A stretch of DNA of 64,000 bases, from positions 217,724 to 281,723 of the forward strand of contig CAKPMJ010000002.1 in NCBI GenBank assembly GCA_934167965.1, read 5' to 3'. This DNA comes from an uncultured Clostridia bacterium. Lineage in GTDB: Bacteria > Bacillota > Clostridia > TANB77 > CAG-508. Both the position numbers and the translations under genes were made by a program. Position 1 is the first letter of the stretch. Every line of letters begins with the position of its first letter. Shown here piece after piece: positions 16,884-26,211 of this stretch. The notes beneath the pieces were generated by a model that did not search any database, was not told the DNA's origin, and saw nothing but the letters and a program-made list of their open reading frames with translations.

Positions 16884-17344
16884 ATCATATTTGGATTTTC
16901 GGTTGTAAGCATTTGTCTTACTAAGCTATCTAACTTTTTTATATATTCCATCTGTTTACTTGATAAAGTCTTCTGAACAAGCTCATCATCTTCCCTATAA
17001 GATATTAAAATTTTTCCCATATCCTCAATCCATTGAGAGTATTTTTCAACTTCATCAGAATTGCCAATAAAATATAGTCTATATCTTGCTTGATGTGCTT
17101 CTTTCATAGCTTTAAAACCTTGCTTATAACTTTTTAATATTTTGCGAGCTAAGATTTTATTACTAATTGGCTCAATTAAAACTATAGTTAATTCTAAAAT
17201 TAAATCAAGACAAACAAGTATAATAAAAATCCAATCGATTACATCTCTGTTACCAATTGCAAAATTTATTATTGCACCTATAAAACATATTACAAAAAAT
17301 AGCCCTCTCCAATTTTTCCGTAAAAATCCTAATACTTTTCTCAT
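16868..17344 (-). CDS. hypothetical membrane protein, 158 aa
   Basis: I do not recognise the family. Two membrane helices lie at the N-terminus (LFFVICFIGAIINFAI and WIFIILVCLDLILELTIVLI), after a basic start (MRKVLGFLRKNWRG) that suggests the N-terminus is cytoplasmic. The remaining ~95 residues are hydrophilic and helical, with several Arg/Lys and Glu residues, and probably cytoplasmic. It is a single-gene unit with a near-consensus promoter, an AAGGAGG site and its own terminator, so it is probably a genuine, well-expressed gene. Confidence 0.7.
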   Translation of the reverse strand: MRKVLGFLRKNWRGLFFVICFIGAIINFAIGNRDVIDWIFIILVCLDLILELTIVLIEPISNKILARKILKSYKQGFKAMKEAHQARYRLYFIGNSDEVEKYSQWIEDMGKILISYREDDELVQKTLSSKQMEYIKKLDSLVRQMLTTENPNMIKGLL

Positions 17345-17427
17345 TATTATTTCCTCCTTAAAAATTATTTTTATATTTTGCTATATCTTGCTGTAAAAGG
17401 AGATAAAGCATTATGAGCATATTTATT

Positions 17428-17456
17428 ATTATAACATATTATTCTTATTATTTCAA
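17428..17456 (-). promoter_or_regulatory. promoter of the 158-aa membrane protein gene
   Basis: Minus strand TTGAAA (17456..17451), 17 nt, TATAAT (17433..17428). The leader is about 75 nt. Confidence 0.7.
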
Positions 17457-17552
17457 CCATTTAGCAATCTGTACTCTCTCATTCAATGGCATTATTTAAC
17501 TCCACTCTATTAATATCTACATTTTTATTTTCTCCTAATTTTTATTAAGCAT

Positions 17553-17581
17553 AAAAAAATCGCTACACTAATGTGCAACGA
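17553..17581 (-). terminator. intrinsic terminator of tRNA-Gly
   Basis: Minus strand stem TCGTTGCAC / GTGTAGCGA with an ATTA loop, then seven T residues, 8 nt after the tRNA 3' end. Confidence 0.9.
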
Positions 17582-17588
17582 TATGTCT

Positions 17589-17662
17589 TGGAGCAGGTAG
17601 TGGGAATCGAACCCACGTAGTCAGCTTGGAAGGCTGAAGTTCTACCATTGAACTACACCTGC
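17589..17662 (-). tRNA. tRNA-Gly (anticodon TCC)
   Basis: The minus strand folds into a full cloverleaf: acceptor stem GCAGGTG / TACCTGC, D-loop TTCAATGGTAGAA, anticodon stem TCAGC / GCTGA with loop CTTCCAA (anticodon TCC, glycine), T-arm GTGGG TTCGATT CCCAC, discriminator T and an encoded CCA end. It is a single tRNA transcribed alone, with its own promoter and terminator. Confidence 0.97.
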
Positions 17663-17682
17663 ATCTCCTTAAGACAAATATT

Positions 17683-17710
17683 ATTATAGCATATATTTTT
17701 TAATTGTCAA
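17683..17710 (-). promoter_or_regulatory. promoter of tRNA-Gly
   Basis: Minus strand TTGACA (17710..17705), 16 nt, TATAAT (17688..17683) with a TGC extension before the -10. Both hexamers match the consensus exactly. Confidence 0.85.
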
Positions 17711-17737
17711 TACTTTTTTAAAAATTTTTTTATTTTT

Positions 17738-18577
17738 TTACTTCATTAGGAAGAAATTGTATTTTTCGTCATTTGAACTACCTGTATTTGAGGCTTTTAT
17801 ATATTTACCATTACTATATAAATCTTTTAAAGGAAGATCAAAGTTAACCCAACATGAGAACTCTTCGTCATCATTATTTACTATAACAATTCTAAACCTG
17901 ATTTTACAGTTAAGTTCATCATTTGAAATTCCTGCTTTTTCTAATATTTTACCATTAAAATCTATTGAACTTCCCTCATTTATTTTATAACCTGATAACA
18001 AATCTTTGTTTAAATATTTCAATGTAATAGGATTTGAGCAATCTGTGTAAAATGTTGGTTTACCATAATCTGTCATATTGTTTTCATCATTAGTATATAT
18101 AACATTGAAATCTATTCTATCAACTTTGTTGTAATTAGTTATATCTACATTTTTTCCAATATTCAATGAATTGGTATAATTTAAACTTTTATTTCCTTTA
18201 CTTGAAGTAGAGTCAAGATTTATATTATCAATATATAATTGTTTTACTGTATTTTTATTTGTTAATTCTTGTATTGTTTTTTTATTATCAATAAGTATTG
18301 ATATATCTGAATATTGATATAAACTCAAATCTTGTAAATTTTTATTTATACTATTGTCAATAGCATTTGCACTACTAAACAAATATAATTCTTTTATACT
18401 AAATATAGGATTTTCATTATTTTTTGATATTTCTTCTATATTACTTAAATAATGATTTTTTTTAACTGTTTTGCTAATTATAAAACCATATATAATTAGC
18501 AAAACAGCTATTATTCCTATCATAACATATAAAATTACTTTATAATTATTCTTTATTATCCTTTTTATATTCCTCAT
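17738..18577 (-). CDS. hypothetical membrane-anchored protein, 279 aa
   Basis: I do not recognise the family. A basic N-terminus (MRNIKRIIKNNYK) and one membrane helix (VILYVMIGIIAVLLIIYGFII) anchor about 245 residues outside the cell. The outside part is Asn/Ser/Thr-rich with predicted beta strands and two short paired segments (YTNDENNMTDYG, CKIRFRIVIVNNDDEEFSCW), consistent with an Ig- or beta-sandwich-like fold. It begins 3 nt after the stop of the GH73 glucosaminidase gene, so it is probably translated from the same mRNA and may help or follow that enzyme. The ribosome binding site is weak (TTAGGG), suggesting coupling. Confidence 0.7.
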   Translation of the reverse strand: MRNIKRIIKNNYKVILYVMIGIIAVLLIIYGFIISKTVKKNHYLSNIEEISKNNENPIFSIKELYLFSSANAIDNSINKNLQDLSLYQYSDISILIDNKKTIQELTNKNTVKQLYIDNINLDSTSSKGNKSLNYTNSLNIGKNVDITNYNKVDRIDFNVIYTNDENNMTDYGKPTFYTDCSNPITLKYLNKDLLSGYKINEGSSIDFNGKILEKAGISNDELNCKIRFRIVIVNNDDEEFSCWVNFDLPLKDLYSNGKYIKASNTGSSNDEKYNFFLMK

Positions 18578-18580
18578 TTT

Positions 18581-19762
18581 TTACCCTAACTTATTATATA
18601 AATATTGCATATATTTATAAACTTTGTTATGCCATTCTTTATCACTTGCATATCTCTTGTTTACACTTTCTGCAGTTGTTCCATTATAGAAACTTCCTGT
18701 TTCAGACAAATAGTTTTTCTCTAATGCTTCTGCAACTGTATTTATTGCATCTGCATAAGTTTCGAACATATTTGCACATCCTTCTGGATCTCTATCATAT
18801 GCTCCATATCCAAATAAATTATTTTTGCTTTTAGCAATTTTTGATGTTCCCCAAGCACTTTCATGTATTCCTATAGCTGCTAAAAATATTCCATTTATCC
18901 CATATGTCTGCTCTGCATTATAAAATGTTTCTGCATTTTCAGCGAATATATTATTTTTATCACTTGCATTATATGCAAATATTGTCTTATAATCACTTAA
19001 TGTTAAACCACTTGGTTTACTTAAGTCCATATCTTCGCTTAAATTTGCTTGCAATTTTGCAATTCTATTTTTTTCAGTAATCATAGGTGTTACTGCTTCA
19101 GAAGTTAATTTATCCGCTTTTATGTATCCTTCTTTAGAATTATATTCAACTTTTACCCAGTCATTGTCCACAACTTCTTTTAACTTAACATTCAAATATC
19201 TATTTATTGATTCGATTTTTTTAGCATCTTCTTTAGGTTCTTCTGTTAAATCAGATATTTCTATTAAATACATTTTGTCACCTAAATGAACACTGTATTT
19301 ACTTAAAAATTCTGAAGTTCCAACATATACTATTTCTGTAACAGGTTCTTTTGTAATGTTATTTTCTATCACTTGCTCTTCTACCATTTTATTATTTATA
19401 TATTTTTGTAATACTGTTACTTGATTTTTTCCATCTTTTCCTTTTTGTTTAACCTCTTTTTCTCCTTTAGGAAGATTTTTTGTTTCTTTTTGTATTGTCT
19501 CGTGTTTTATTTTTCTTTCTTCATTTACTAATTTTGAATCTGTATAATTATTTTCAACCATTAATTTCAATACATCTATTTGATTTTCATTTTGTTCAAA
19601 TTTTACTTCTTCTTTCTGTTCTTCCCTACGGCTCGTCTCATTTGTAGCAAAAATATTGTTTTTAAAAAATGCTAGTATTAATGCAACTATAAATACTAAT
19701 AAAAAGAACCACATTATACTTATTTTTATTACTATTTTACCATTTCTTAATTCTCTTTGCAT
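18581..19762 (-). CDS. membrane-anchored GH73 N-acetylglucosaminidase
   Basis: The C-terminal ~130 residues form a GH73 (mannosyl-glycoprotein endo-beta-N-acetylglucosaminidase-like) domain that cuts the glycan strands of peptidoglycan: GINGIFLAAIGIHESAWGTSKIA holds the catalytic Glu near residue 297, and NNLFGYGAYDRDPEGCANMF is the conserved loop. The N-terminus has one membrane helix (ISIMWFFLLVFIVALILAFF). Between them are a Lys/Glu-rich stalk (about 45-140) and an SH3-like region (YLNVKLKEVVDNDWVKVEY). The start at 19762 follows GAAAGG at 8-9 nt; the longer frame has no site. Confidence 0.88.
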   Translation of the reverse strand: MQRELRNGKIVIKISIMWFFLLVFIVALILAFFKNNIFATNETSRREEQKEEVKFEQNENQIDVLKLMVENNYTDSKLVNEERKIKHETIQKETKNLPKGEKEVKQKGKDGKNQVTVLQKYINNKMVEEQVIENNITKEPVTEIVYVGTSEFLSKYSVHLGDKMYLIEISDLTEEPKEDAKKIESINRYLNVKLKEVVDNDWVKVEYNSKEGYIKADKLTSEAVTPMITEKNRIAKLQANLSEDMDLSKPSGLTLSDYKTIFAYNASDKNNIFAENAETFYNAEQTYGINGIFLAAIGIHESAWGTSKIAKSKNNLFGYGAYDRDPEGCANMFETYADAINTVAEALEKNYLSETGSFYNGTTAESVNKRYASDKEWHNKVYKYMQYLYNKLG

Positions 19763-19796
19763 ATGTATATACCTTTCTATATTATTATACATATAC

Positions 19797-19825
19797 ATGA
19801 TATACTTTTTTTACCTTTTTGTCAA
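19797..19825 (-). promoter_or_regulatory. promoter of the GH73 gene
   Basis: Minus strand TTGACA (19825..19820), 17 nt, TATCAT (19802..19797). Confidence 0.65.
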
Positions 19826-19846
19826 TGTCATTTTTTGCTATTTTTG

Positions 19847-20689
19847 CTATTTCCGTAATACTTTTTTCATATATTTATACCCCATATTATATAATTCTTC
19901 ATTTTTTCTATAATCTAATAATGAAACTTTTTTCATTGGTATTGATATTAATTTATCTATTCCTTCTTTTTCATATATTGATAATTCTCTGCATACTAAA
20001 TCTAATGACCTTACTGCTATTTCAATCATATTATTGTAGTACTCTTCTTTTTTCAAAATAGTTTCAAATCCTATCCCCCATACTTCATCTGCACCTATTT
20101 TTTTTAATTCTTTCCATGGTAAATTTTCTCTAATTCCACCATCAACTAATTGCTCTCCTTTGTACACACATGGTGAAAAAGCAACAGGATAACTACAGCT
20201 TGCTCTTATTACTTTCTCAATTGGCATATCTGTTACATAAGTAGTCTTGTCTGATGTCTTTCTTCTTACTTCTTTTGAGGTTGCAATGCGTACTTCACCT
20301 GTTTGCAAATCTACCATTGGTATCATTAAAGGCATTTTTATTTGTCCTATATTACTTATACCTTTCTGATTACATAAGTCCTTCATAATTCTTTCTATTA
20401 CTTTTCCGCTATTTAATCCATCTATTATAATTTCTCCTTGAAATATTAAGCCAAATACCATTTTTAACAAATTCTTTAGTTCTACATATTTTACTTTTTT
20501 ACTGTATTTAGTAAATAATTCATACATTTCATCACTATTGTATCCAAGTGCATACATCGTAGCTATGATACTTCCCGATGAAGCACCTGATACACAATCA
20601 AATTTTATATTTTCTTCTTCTAATGCTTTTAATGCTCCTATATGAGCAGCAGCTTTTATTCCTCCGCCAGATAAAGCTAACCCCTTCAT
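19847..20689 (-). CDS. patatin-like phospholipase (RssA/YchK type)
   Basis: A cytoplasmic patatin-family acyl hydrolase of 280 aa. The oxyanion hole LALSGGGIKAAAHIG is at the N-terminus, the nucleophile elbow GASSG carries Ser37, and the catalytic Asp is in VDGGIREN. The remaining features (CSYPVAFSPCVYKGEQLVDGG) are typical of the bacterial RssA-like group. No signal peptide is present. The lipid substrate is unknown. The start follows AAAGAGGTGG. It lies just upstream of the GH73 gene, which has its own promoter. Confidence 0.9.
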   Translation of the reverse strand: MKGLALSGGGIKAAAHIGALKALEEENIKFDCVSGASSGSIIATMYALGYNSDEMYELFTKYSKKVKYVELKNLLKMVFGLIFQGEIIIDGLNSGKVIERIMKDLCNQKGISNIGQIKMPLMIPMVDLQTGEVRIATSKEVRRKTSDKTTYVTDMPIEKVIRASCSYPVAFSPCVYKGEQLVDGGIRENLPWKELKKIGADEVWGIGFETILKKEEYYNNMIEIAVRSLDLVCRELSIYEKEGIDKLISIPMKKVSLLDYRKNEELYNMGYKYMKKVLRK

Positions 20690-20762
20690 TTAATCCACCT
20701 CTTTCTCTTTTGTATAATATTATTATTATCAATTTATTGTTACTATAAATATTTTTTATTTC

Positions 20763-20791
20763 TTGATATTTCAGCATTTTTATTATACAAT
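20763..20791 (+). promoter_or_regulatory. promoter of the rluA-type gene
   Basis: Plus strand TTGATA (20763..20768), 17 nt, TACAAT (20786..20791). Confidence 0.6.
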
Positions 20792-20815
20792 GTTATTATA
20801 AAAGAAAGGGGTAGT

Positions 20816-21685
20816 ATGAAAAAATTAATTGTAGATAACAAATATAATAATAAAAAATTAGACAAATTTTTATATGATAAATTTCCATCACTTACAAATA
20901 ATATATTTTATAAAACTCTTAGAAAAAAAGACATAAAAATAAATGGAAAAAGGATTTTTGAAAACATTAATGTATTTGAAAATGATGAAATAATTATATA
21001 TATACCAGATGAATTATTAGAAAATAACATAAAAATTGATAAAATTTATGAAGATAACAATATTTTATTAGTTAATAAACCTATTAATATTGAAGTAGTT
21101 GGAGAAAACAGTTTAACTTCTATAATACACAAACAATACTCAAATAGTGATTTTCTTCCTATGCCTTGTCATAGGTTAGATAGAAATACTAGAGGATTAA
21201 TCTTGTATGCAAAAAATCAAAAAGCTCTTGATATTTTATTAAATAAATTTAAAAAACATGAAATCGAGAAACACTATCTAGCTTTGGTTTATGGCAAGCC
21301 TTCTAAAAATAGTGAAAAATTAATTGATTATCTATTCAAAGATAGAAAAAAATCTTTAGTGTATATTAGTAATAAGCCCCAAAAAGGATATTCTCAAATT
21401 ATAACTTCTTATAATTTGATTGAATCTTATCCTAATGGAACTTCTCTGCTTGATGTTAATATTGAGACTGGCAAAACTCACCAAATACGTGCTCATTTGG
21501 CTTATATAGGTCTTCCTATTGTTGGCGACGGAAAATATGGTAATTATGAGATAAATAAAAAATTTAAATCTAAATCACAAAATCTTACTAGCTATAAATT
21601 AAAGTTCGATTTTAAAACAGATGCTGGGATTTTAAATTATTTGAATGATAAAACTTTTACATTAAAAATAGAAGAGATTATATAA
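20816..21685 (+). CDS. RluA-family pseudouridine synthase
   Basis: An rRNA or tRNA pseudouridine synthase of the RluA/RluD group, 289 aa. An S4 RNA-binding domain occupies about residues 1-70 (KKLDKFLYDKFPSL, DIKINGKRI), and the catalytic motif HRLDRNTRGL carries Asp122. ETGKTHQIRAHLAYIGLPIVGDGKYG is the second family signature. The precise target uridine cannot be told. It is a plus-strand single gene converging on smc and has an AAAGGGG site. Confidence 0.93.
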   Translation: MKKLIVDNKYNNKKLDKFLYDKFPSLTNNIFYKTLRKKDIKINGKRIFENINVFENDEIIIYIPDELLENNIKIDKIYEDNNILLVNKPINIEVVGENSLTSIIHKQYSNSDFLPMPCHRLDRNTRGLILYAKNQKALDILLNKFKKHEIEKHYLALVYGKPSKNSEKLIDYLFKDRKKSLVYISNKPQKGYSQIITSYNLIESYPNGTSLLDVNIETGKTHQIRAHLAYIGLPIVGDGKYGNYEINKKFKSKSQNLTSYKLKFDFKTDAGILNYLNDKTFTLKIEEII

Positions 21686-21693
21686 TCTCTTCT
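21670..21693. terminator. bidirectional terminator between rluA-type gene and smc
   Basis: A 24-nt perfect palindrome (arm AGAAGAGATTAT) spans both stop codons of the convergent genes. On the minus strand it is followed by CTATTTTTAATG; the plus-strand T run is weaker. Confidence 0.65.
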
Positions 21694-24600
21694 CATTTCA
21701 ATTTCATAGAAAGCAATTTTGAAATACCGCTCTCTTCCATAGTAACACCATAAACAGTATCAGCAGCTTCCATAGTACCTTTTCTATGAGTAATAATTAA
21801 GAATTGTGTATCTTTCGAGAATTTCTTCAAAAATTCAGCATATCTATAAACATTAACATCATCAAGTGCTGCTTCAATTTCATCTAGTACACAGAAAGGT
21901 GCTGGATTCATTTTTAATATAGCAAACAATAATGCTATAGCAGTGAATGCTTTTTCTCCTCCTGATAAAAGCATCATACTTTGAAGTTTCTTTCCCGGTG
22001 GTTGAATATTTATATTAATTCCACACTCTAAAATATTATTTTCGTCTTCAAGTGTAATTTCTGCTTTTCCTCCACCGAATAATTCTTTAAACACTTCACC
22101 AAAGTTTCTATTTATAATATCAAATTTTTCTTTAAATTGTACTTTCATTGTACTTACTATTTCTGCAATCATCTTATGAAGTTTGCTCATTGTGTTTTCT
22201 AAATCAAGTCTTTGCTCACACATAAAATCATATCTTTCTTTTAGCTTTTTATATTCTTCTATGGCATCAACATTTACACTTCCTAACTCTGTAATATCTT
22301 TGTGCAAATTATGTACTCTTCTTTGTGTTAAAGATATGTTCTCTGGTCTCTTATAATTATCTACTGCATTAGGAGTAAGTTCATATTCATTCCATAAAAG
22401 ATTAATTTGATTATTTAAATCATCTTCTATTTTTGATTTTTTTACTTCTATTTTTACTATTTGTGCTTTTAAATCCTCAATAATTTTAAACTCATCTGCT
22501 TGTTCTTTTTCCTTTTGTGTTAGTTTTTCATTATTTTTGATTCTCTCTTCTTTTAATTTTTCAATATTAGAGCTGCTGTTTACAACTTCATTTTTTATTT
22601 TTTCTATTTGTTTTAGATATTCTTCTATGTTATTATTTAAAGTTTCATTTTCTGTTTTTAAACTTGTTATTTGTTCTTGCTTTGTCTCTATATTTTTATT
22701 ATTGCTTTCAATTTCTTGTCTAATCATATTGGCAATCTCTTCAATAGAGTTTTCACTCTCATCAAATGATGATACCGATATTTTCAAATTAGTTATATCA
22801 AAATTTAAATCATCAACTCTTTTTTGAGTATCTTTATTATTTTCAGCATTTTCATCAATCTCTTGTTGTAATTTACTATTTATTTCTTTTATTTCTTCTA
22901 GTTTTAAATTAGAGCTTTGTATTATTTTTTGCATTTCTTCTTTTTGCTCTTCAAGAGTTTCTTTTTCTTTTTTATGTTTGTCCATCCTTTCTTTAATCTT
23001 TAAAATATTTTCATTTATTGATTCTAATTTTTGCTTTTCTACATTATATTTTATTTCAATATTTTGTAAATCTAGTTCTAATTTTTCACCATTTTCGAAT
23101 ATTTCACTTGATGCGGATATAATTGCATCTTTTTGTTTTTTCAATTCAGCAATTTGCGTATTTAACTTTTCTATTTCTTTTGCTAATTTATCAATTTCTT
23201 TACTTCTTCCTAAAATATCAACTGTTTTCTTTGCAACTGAACCACCAGTAATTGCACCACTTGGATTTATTAAGTCACCCTCTAATGTTACTATTCTAAA
23301 TGAATAATTATTATCTTTAGCAATCTTTATTGCTGTATTCATATTTTCTACTATTACCGTTCTACCTAATAAATTCAATATTATTTGCTCATATTTTTTG
23401 TTGTATTTTATTAAATCAGAGGCAATACCAATTATATTTCCTTTTATTTTATCAAGTTTTTTACCTTTTACAGATGTAATTGGTAGGAATGATGCTCTTC
23501 CTAAGTTATTTTTACGTAAATGTTCTACTAATCTTTTAGCATCTTCTTCACTCTCTGTAACTATATTTTGAAGACTTGCACCTAAAGTCATTTCAATTGC
23601 TGTTTTATATTCACTAGGAACCTCTATAAGTTCTGCTAAAGCTCCATTCATACCTTTTCCTAGTTCTTTTATATTTTCACAATCTTTTAATATAGATTTA
23701 ACACTTCTTGAATATCCTTCTTTTTCTTTTTCCGTTTCTACTAAAAATTTATGTCTTGCTTCTTTTATCCTTAAATCCTGTGTCAAATTATTTATTTTTA
23801 TATCACAGTCTTTAATTTTGTTTTCTGCACTTTGTTTCTTTCCCTTAATCTCATCAAGACTTTTTTGGGTTTCATTTTTAATTTTTTCTACTTCATAACA
23901 TCCTTTTTCAATTTCTTCTTTCTTAAATCTTATATTATCTACCTCTGATATGTTTGAAGAAATTTCATTATCTATTTGTTTTTGTCTTTTTTCTATGTTA
24001 GAAATATTTACTTTTTGAGTGTTTATGTCTGATTCTATTTCATATTTATTATCAATATTTTGTTCTAAAGTTCTTTTAGCTTCTTCTATCTTCAATTCTT
24101 TCTCTGTTAAAGTCTTTGTTATTTCATCAAGTTCTGATTGCTTTTCTCGTAACTCTTTTTCGAATTTTGCTTTGTTTTCTTTTAAACTATTTTTCTTATC
24201 TAATTTTGTATTTATTTCCTCTTCTGATTCTTTATTTTTTTGTTTTAAGTTTTCTATTTCCTCTATGAATCTAGCAATATTTCCCTCATTATTTTCTATT
24301 TTAGCTTTTGATACATTTATTTCTGAGTTTAATTGTTCTTGCTTTTTTTGACTTTCAAATCCAATATTTTGCATTGCTTCAATTTTAGCTGTAATCTCGT
24401 CAATATTATTTTTCAGTTCTTCTTTTAGTTGTTTTATTCTTTCTAATTTTCCCTCTTCTAAGCTACAATTTGAATTCATTATATCTTCGTCTTCTGTTAT
24501 CTTTTGTAAATCTGTTTTATATTTTTCTATGTTATATAAAAACAAACCTACCTCTATATCTTTTAGTTCATTTTTTAATTCTAAAAATCTTTTAGCTTTA

Positions 24601-25229
24601 TCAGACTGAGATTTTAATGGTCCTAAATTTGCTTCTATTTCAACCAATATATCATTTATTCTTAATAGATTAAGTTTTGTATGTTCTAACTTCTTTTCTG
24701 ATTCTTCTTTTCTTGTTTTATATTTTACAATACCTGCAGCTTCTTCAAATACATTTCTTCTATCTTCCGATTTATTGCTTAATATTTCATCAATCTTTCC
24801 TTGTCCAATTATTGAATATCCATCTTTACCTATACCTGTATCCATAAACAATTCTAATATGTCTTTTAACCTACATGGTACTTTATTTATATAATATCCT
24901 GTTTCACCGCTTCTATATATTTTTCTTGTAATAGTAACTTCACTATATTCTATAGGTAATGAACCATCTGTATTGTCAAATACTAATGATGCTTCAGCAA
25001 ATCCTAATGACTTTCTATTTTGTGTTCCTGCAAATATTACATCACTTGATTTTCCACTACGAAGTTGTTTCATACTTTGCTCACCAAGTATCCATCTTAT
25101 ACTATCTGCTATATTACTTTTTCCTGACCCATTTGGTCCTATTACGCTTGTTATTCCTGGCATAAATTCTAATACAGTTTTATCTGCAAAAGATTTAAAA
25201 CCTTGCATTTCTAATCTTCTTAAATACAT
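21693..25229 (-). CDS. smc: chromosome segregation protein SMC
   Basis: SMC forms the ring-shaped condensin with ScpA/ScpB that organises the chromosome. The 1,178-aa protein has the full layout: Walker A GPNGSGKS at residues 31-38, a first long coiled coil (about 170-500), the hinge (about 510-660, with LGASLQNIVTESEEDAKRLVEHL and GGSVAKK), a second coiled coil, then the ABC signature LLSGGEKAFTAIALLFAIL and Walker B FCVLDEIEAALDD. The start at 25229 follows AAAGGAGAATAAA. It follows the DNA glycosylase gene by 13 nt and is probably transcribed from that gene's promoter; the usual partner ftsY is not next to it. Confidence 0.97.
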   Translation of the reverse strand: MYLRRLEMQGFKSFADKTVLEFMPGITSVIGPNGSGKSNIADSIRWILGEQSMKQLRSGKSSDVIFAGTQNRKSLGFAEASLVFDNTDGSLPIEYSEVTITRKIYRSGETGYYINKVPCRLKDILELFMDTGIGKDGYSIIGQGKIDEILSNKSEDRRNVFEEAAGIVKYKTRKEESEKKLEHTKLNLLRINDILVEIEANLGPLKSQSDKAKRFLELKNELKDIEVGLFLYNIEKYKTDLQKITEDEDIMNSNCSLEEGKLERIKQLKEELKNNIDEITAKIEAMQNIGFESQKKQEQLNSEINVSKAKIENNEGNIARFIEEIENLKQKNKESEEEINTKLDKKNSLKENKAKFEKELREKQSELDEITKTLTEKELKIEEAKRTLEQNIDNKYEIESDINTQKVNISNIEKRQKQIDNEISSNISEVDNIRFKKEEIEKGCYEVEKIKNETQKSLDEIKGKKQSAENKIKDCDIKINNLTQDLRIKEARHKFLVETEKEKEGYSRSVKSILKDCENIKELGKGMNGALAELIEVPSEYKTAIEMTLGASLQNIVTESEEDAKRLVEHLRKNNLGRASFLPITSVKGKKLDKIKGNIIGIASDLIKYNKKYEQIILNLLGRTVIVENMNTAIKIAKDNNYSFRIVTLEGDLINPSGAITGGSVAKKTVDILGRSKEIDKLAKEIEKLNTQIAELKKQKDAIISASSEIFENGEKLELDLQNIEIKYNVEKQKLESINENILKIKERMDKHKKEKETLEEQKEEMQKIIQSSNLKLEEIKEINSKLQQEIDENAENNKDTQKRVDDLNFDITNLKISVSSFDESENSIEEIANMIRQEIESNNKNIETKQEQITSLKTENETLNNNIEEYLKQIEKIKNEVVNSSSNIEKLKEERIKNNEKLTQKEKEQADEFKIIEDLKAQIVKIEVKKSKIEDDLNNQINLLWNEYELTPNAVDNYKRPENISLTQRRVHNLHKDITELGSVNVDAIEEYKKLKERYDFMCEQRLDLENTMSKLHKMIAEIVSTMKVQFKEKFDIINRNFGEVFKELFGGGKAEITLEDENNILECGININIQPPGKKLQSMMLLSGGEKAFTAIALLFAILKMNPAPFCVLDEIEAALDDVNVYRYAEFLKKFSKDTQFLIITHRKGTMEAADTVYGVTMEESGISKLLSMKLK

Positions 25230-25242
25230 TTTTATTCTCCTT

Positions 25243-26106
25243 TTATGCATCTCTCTTCCAGTAAAATAAATACTGTTGAGCTAGCCCTTCTAAAGAGCCA
25301 AATTTTTCATCTGCAATATTCATAATCTCTTTTTTACTTACTTTATTTTCATCTTCATTTTTTATATAGAGTTCATTCATAACTCTTCTTACCCATACAT
25401 CTATTGGAAATACATCAAACCTTTTTAAAGTAGAAAATAATAATATGCAATCAGCAACTTTTGGTCCAACACCAGATAAGGTAAGTAATTCTTCTCTTAC
25501 CTCTTTTGTTTCTTTTTCATACATTTCATCTAAGTTTACTTTTTTATCTAGTACCAAATGTATAGTTTCATAAATTCTTTTATCTCTAAAACCTAAACCC
25601 AATTTTCTAAAATCTTCTATTGTTGCATTTTTCATTTCTTCTGCTGAGGGAAAAGTATAATATCTTTTTCCTTCCCATTCAATTTCTTTTCCATATTTTT
25701 GAGATATTCTTTCTATTATTCCTTTTATTCTTGGAATATTATTATTAGCCGAAATTATAAATGATATTATTGTTTCCCATAGGTCTTGATTTAATATTCT
25801 TATACCATATCCATAATTTATACTATTTTCTAAATATTGATCTATTTTAGATAATTCATTTTTTATTTCTTCATAATTTCTATCTAGATCGAAATAATCT
25901 TCTACTACATTTTCTATCTTTCCATTTACTATGCCTCTAAAGGTTATTTCATTATCTATTTTATTTACATTTAAAACATTTCCTTTAAATACGCCTGTAT
26001 AACTTCCATCTTCTTGTTTATTCCATCTAAAGCATTGTCCGCATTCAAATATATGTTCTAATTCAAAGGATTTTTGATTTTTGATTTTATATTCTTGTTC
26101 TTTCAT
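25243..26106 (-). CDS. 8-oxoguanine DNA glycosylase (OGG1-type)
   Basis: A bifunctional DNA glycosylase/AP lyase of 287 aa that removes oxidised guanine. The N-terminal OGG domain begins around FECGQCFRWNKQEDGSY, and the HhH-GPD core contains LSGVGPKVADC with the catalytic Lys near 216 and FPIDVWVRR with the catalytic Asp near 235. The presence of the Lys makes it OGG-like rather than AlkA-like. The start at 26106 is preceded by AGAGGCTAAA. A clear promoter lies upstream, so this gene leads a two-gene unit with smc. Confidence 0.9.
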   Translation of the reverse strand: MKEQEYKIKNQKSFELEHIFECGQCFRWNKQEDGSYTGVFKGNVLNVNKIDNEITFRGIVNGKIENVVEDYFDLDRNYEEIKNELSKIDQYLENSINYGYGIRILNQDLWETIISFIISANNNIPRIKGIIERISQKYGKEIEWEGKRYYTFPSAEEMKNATIEDFRKLGLGFRDKRIYETIHLVLDKKVNLDEMYEKETKEVREELLTLSGVGPKVADCILLFSTLKRFDVFPIDVWVRRVMNELYIKNEDENKVSKKEIMNIADEKFGSLEGLAQQYLFYWKRDA

Positions 26107-26128
26107 TTTAGCCTCTTTTCTATTCCTC

Positions 26129-26157
26129 ATTTTACTATAATTTTTGATTTATTTCAA
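26129..26157 (-). promoter_or_regulatory. promoter of the OGG-smc unit
   Basis: Minus strand TTGAAA (26157..26152), 17 nt, TAAAAT (26134..26129). Confidence 0.65.
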
Positions 26158-26169
26158 CAGTTTTTTACA

Positions 26170-26208
26170 TAAAAATATATCACCTTTGTAAAAACAAAAG
26201 TGATATAT
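26170..26208 (-). terminator. intrinsic terminator of the glucan synthase-like gene
   Basis: Minus strand stem ATATATCACTTTTGT / ACAAAGGTGATATAT with a TTTT loop, then TTTTTATG, 4 nt after the stop at 26212. Confidence 0.9.
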
Positions 26209-26211
26209 TTT